From an uncultured Oscillospiraceae bacterium (lineage in GTDB: Bacteria; Bacillota; Clostridia; Oscillospirales; Oscillospiraceae): DNA of 64,000 bases. A program made the translations under genes and the position numbers. The stretch lies in NCBI GenBank assembly GCA_934655875.1, contig CAKUHB010000001.1, positions 1-64,000 on the forward strand. The letters are read 5' to 3'. The notes beneath the pieces are model-generated. The model had not been told where the DNA came from. It did not search any database and saw nothing but the letters and a program-made list of their open reading frames with translations. Position 1 is the stretch's first letter, and every line of letters begins with the position of its first letter. Below, piece after piece: positions 62,572 through 64,000 of the stretch.

Positions 62572-64000
62572 GCATTTTCTGCTCCGATTGCGCCTGCCGC
62601 GCGTCGGCGGCTGCGTATTGTCCGTATTTTCCGTACTTTCCGTATTTCCCGTACTGGCCGTAGCCGCTGCTGTAGCCGTATCTGCCGGAGCCATAGCCAT
62701 AATTGCCCTGCTCCGACAAAATTGACAGATAGCAGTCGTTGAGCACGCAGCCAAGCAGACTGGCGTGCGCTTCCTGCAAAACATCCAGCGCGTTCAGAAG
62801 CGCCTTTGTGCGCGCCTGATCCTGCCGGATGACCAGCAGCGACGCATCGCAAAGCTCCATCATGCATTCCGTGTCCGGCCCGGCGGCCATCGGCGGCGTA
62901 TCGAGGATGACGACGTCATACTGCTCCCGCGCCTGCGCGATCAGCTGCGCCATGCCCTCGCCCGCGGCGAGCTCTGCCGCGTTCGGGCTGCTGCGCCGCT
63001 CCATCAGAAGCTGCAAGGCCGGGCTTCTGACATAGCCCACCACGGCTTCCTCCAGCGGTGCCGCGCCGCGCAGGACATCGGTCGTCGTGGCGCGCCATTT
63101 CCGGCACCCCATGATCTTATGGCAGGCTGGCTTGCGCAGGTCGCCGTCGATCAGCAGCACGCGCTGCTGCTTCTGGGCAAAGGCGAGTGCCAGATTGACG
63201 GCTACGGTCGACTTGCCCTCGTTTTCCAGCGCACTTGTGACCAGCAGCACCTTGCCGCCCTCCGGCATGTGCTGCTCCACCTTGCGCCGGAGCGAGCGGA
63301 TGGTCTCGGTATACGAGAACGAGGTCACGGGATCATTCATCAGGATGCCGGCCTTTCTGTGCCGCAGCCATGATAAAAACGTCTTATATTTGCGCTCATG
63401 CCGGATCTCGGCCAGCACGCGGCAGTCCAGCTTCTGCCGGATCTCCCAGCTGCTGCGGACCGTATCGCGCAGAACCGCCGTGACAGCCAGCAGCGCGCAC
63501 ACGGCCACAGCCGTCACGAGCGCGGCCTTTTTAGCCTGAGACGCCGCCCGCATCGGGTTCGACGGCGCCACCGGCACGCGCGGCTGCTGCAATACCTCGA
63601 GGATGATATCGCCCATCACCTGATAGGAGACCTCGCTGTGATGCTCAATAACCGCCTTGCTGACGAGAAACGCCGTCCTTGGGTCGGACGCCGTCACCTG
63701 CATGGTCAGAAGATTCGTCTCGTCGACAACGGCGGCGGAGATCTTCCCGTCAAATGTGCGCATGTCCAATGAGTTCAGGACAGTCGTGCGCAAAATGGAG
63801 CTGTTGAGCACCGAAGAGAAGGTCGTTGCCAGCGTCGAGGCGGCGGAAAGATTCTGAAACACGCTCGAGGAGCTGCCCTGCATCGTCACGACGAAGGTCG
63901 TCGAGCAGGTATATTCCGGCTGATAGGTGATCTCCGCCGCGGTGTACGCGCCCTGCGCGGCGAGGATCGCCAGCACGACGATCAGATACCAGCGCCGCAG
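62561..64000 (-). CDS. Wzz/BY-kinase fusion, second copy, cut by window edge
   Basis: At least 479 residues; the frame is open to the right edge (LRRWYLIVVLAIL, a membrane helix, is the first visible part). Wzz domain, then Walker A SALENEGKST, Walker A' LLIDGDLRKP, Walker B VVILDTPPMA. The C-terminal tail is an extended Tyr-Gly repeat (GYGQYGKYGKYGKYGQY) with many phosphorylation targets, encoded by near-identical DNA units at 62626-62690. Confidence 0.88.
   Translation of the reverse strand: MRRWYLIVVLAILAAQGAYTAAEITYQPEYTCSTTFVVTMQGSSSSVFQNLSAASTLATTFSSVLNSSILRTTVLNSLDMRTFDGKISAAVVDETNLLTMQVTASDPRTAFLVSKAVIEHHSEVSYQVMGDIILEVLQQPRVPVAPSNPMRAASQAKKAALVTAVAVCALLAVTAVLRDTVRSSWEIRQKLDCRVLAEIRHERKYKTFLSWLRHRKAGILMNDPVTSFSYTETIRSLRRKVEQHMPEGGKVLLVTSALENEGKSTVAVNLALAFAQKQQRVLLIDGDLRKPACHKIMGCRKWRATTTDVLRGAAPLEEAVVGYVRSPALQLLMERRSSPNAAELAAGEGMAQLIAQAREQYDVVILDTPPMAAGPDTECMMELCDASLLVIRQDQARTKALLNALDVLQEAHASLLGCVLNDCYLSILSEQGNYGYGSGRYGYSSGYGQYGKYGKYGKYGQYAAADARQAQSEQKMHEQ

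Noticed and set aside
62626..62690. Tandem short DNA repeats considered as a CRISPR or VNTR outside genes
   Set aside because: They are in frame and encode the Tyr-Gly tail of the BY-kinase; no spacer structure.

Overview
This window looks like a GC-rich (about 58-60% by eye), gut-type Clostridia chromosome, most likely in the Oscillospirales/Ruminococcaceae range. The evidence is the many family-1 sugar ABC importers without their own ATPase, Firmicutes-style lipoproteins with short Lys-rich signal peptides, LacI and HxlR regulators, cellobiose phosphorylase, GH65 phosphorylases and an ACGX-type radical-SAM peptide. I see no rRNA, tRNA or CRISPR array. The species call is inference only.

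Layout. 1-4.3 kb: a LacI regulator (cut by the window edge) divergent from an (alpha/alpha)6 glycoside hydrolase and a GH65 phosphorylase lacking its C-terminal domain. 4.5-5.8 kb: an AT-richer DUF4143 ATPase. 5.8-9.6 kb: two copies of a double-hairpin repeat flank pgmB, a broken GH65 gene and a broken unknown gene joined head to head. 9.6-21.3 kb: a probable sialic acid/amino sugar region (YhcH, MFS carrier, N-acetylneuraminate lyase, M20 hydrolase, YesL; then on the minus strand a NagB-like protein, sugar ABC importer and BNR sialidase-like protein; AraC regulator). One importer permease has an in-frame amber stop. 21.8-25.8 kb: FGGY kinase, amidohydrolase, TIM-like isomerase and YjbQ protein, a coherent but unassigned pathway.

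25.8-30 kb is the most unusual part: one minus-strand operon of an ACGX cysteine-repeat peptide, its radical SAM/SPASM enzyme, a nitroreductase remnant, a flavin/2x[4Fe-4S] protein, a zinc-type macrodomain and a class M (ADP-ribosylating) sirtuin, with a divergent HxlR regulator. A frameshifted MATE gene behind a possible transcription attenuator follows. 31.7-40.3 kb: an XRE membrane regulator, then a tightly packed operon of an FbpABC-like importer, a metallo-beta-lactamase protein, a small DUF4177-like protein, ppx and ppk1.

40.5-49.1 kb: cellobiose/beta-glucoside uptake and use (ABC importer, LacI regulator, cellobiose phosphorylase, GH1). 49.3-56.5 kb: a DapA-family aldolase divergent from an amino-acid-type ABC importer, class V aminotransferase, GntR regulator and PfkB kinase, with a shared sequence motif just downstream of each predicted start site. 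56.7-58.2 kb: a beta-helix lipoprotein behind a triple 11-bp direct repeat. 58.3-64 kb: exopolysaccharide genes (RmlA, a PglF/CapD-like dehydratase and two tandem BY-kinases, the last cut by the window edge).

Overall the window is a set of carbohydrate-scavenging modules, each with its own regulator. Phosphorylases plus pgmB suggest energy-saving disaccharide use. Several genes are broken by single-base changes; these could be real decay or assembly error, and the sequence alone cannot tell which.
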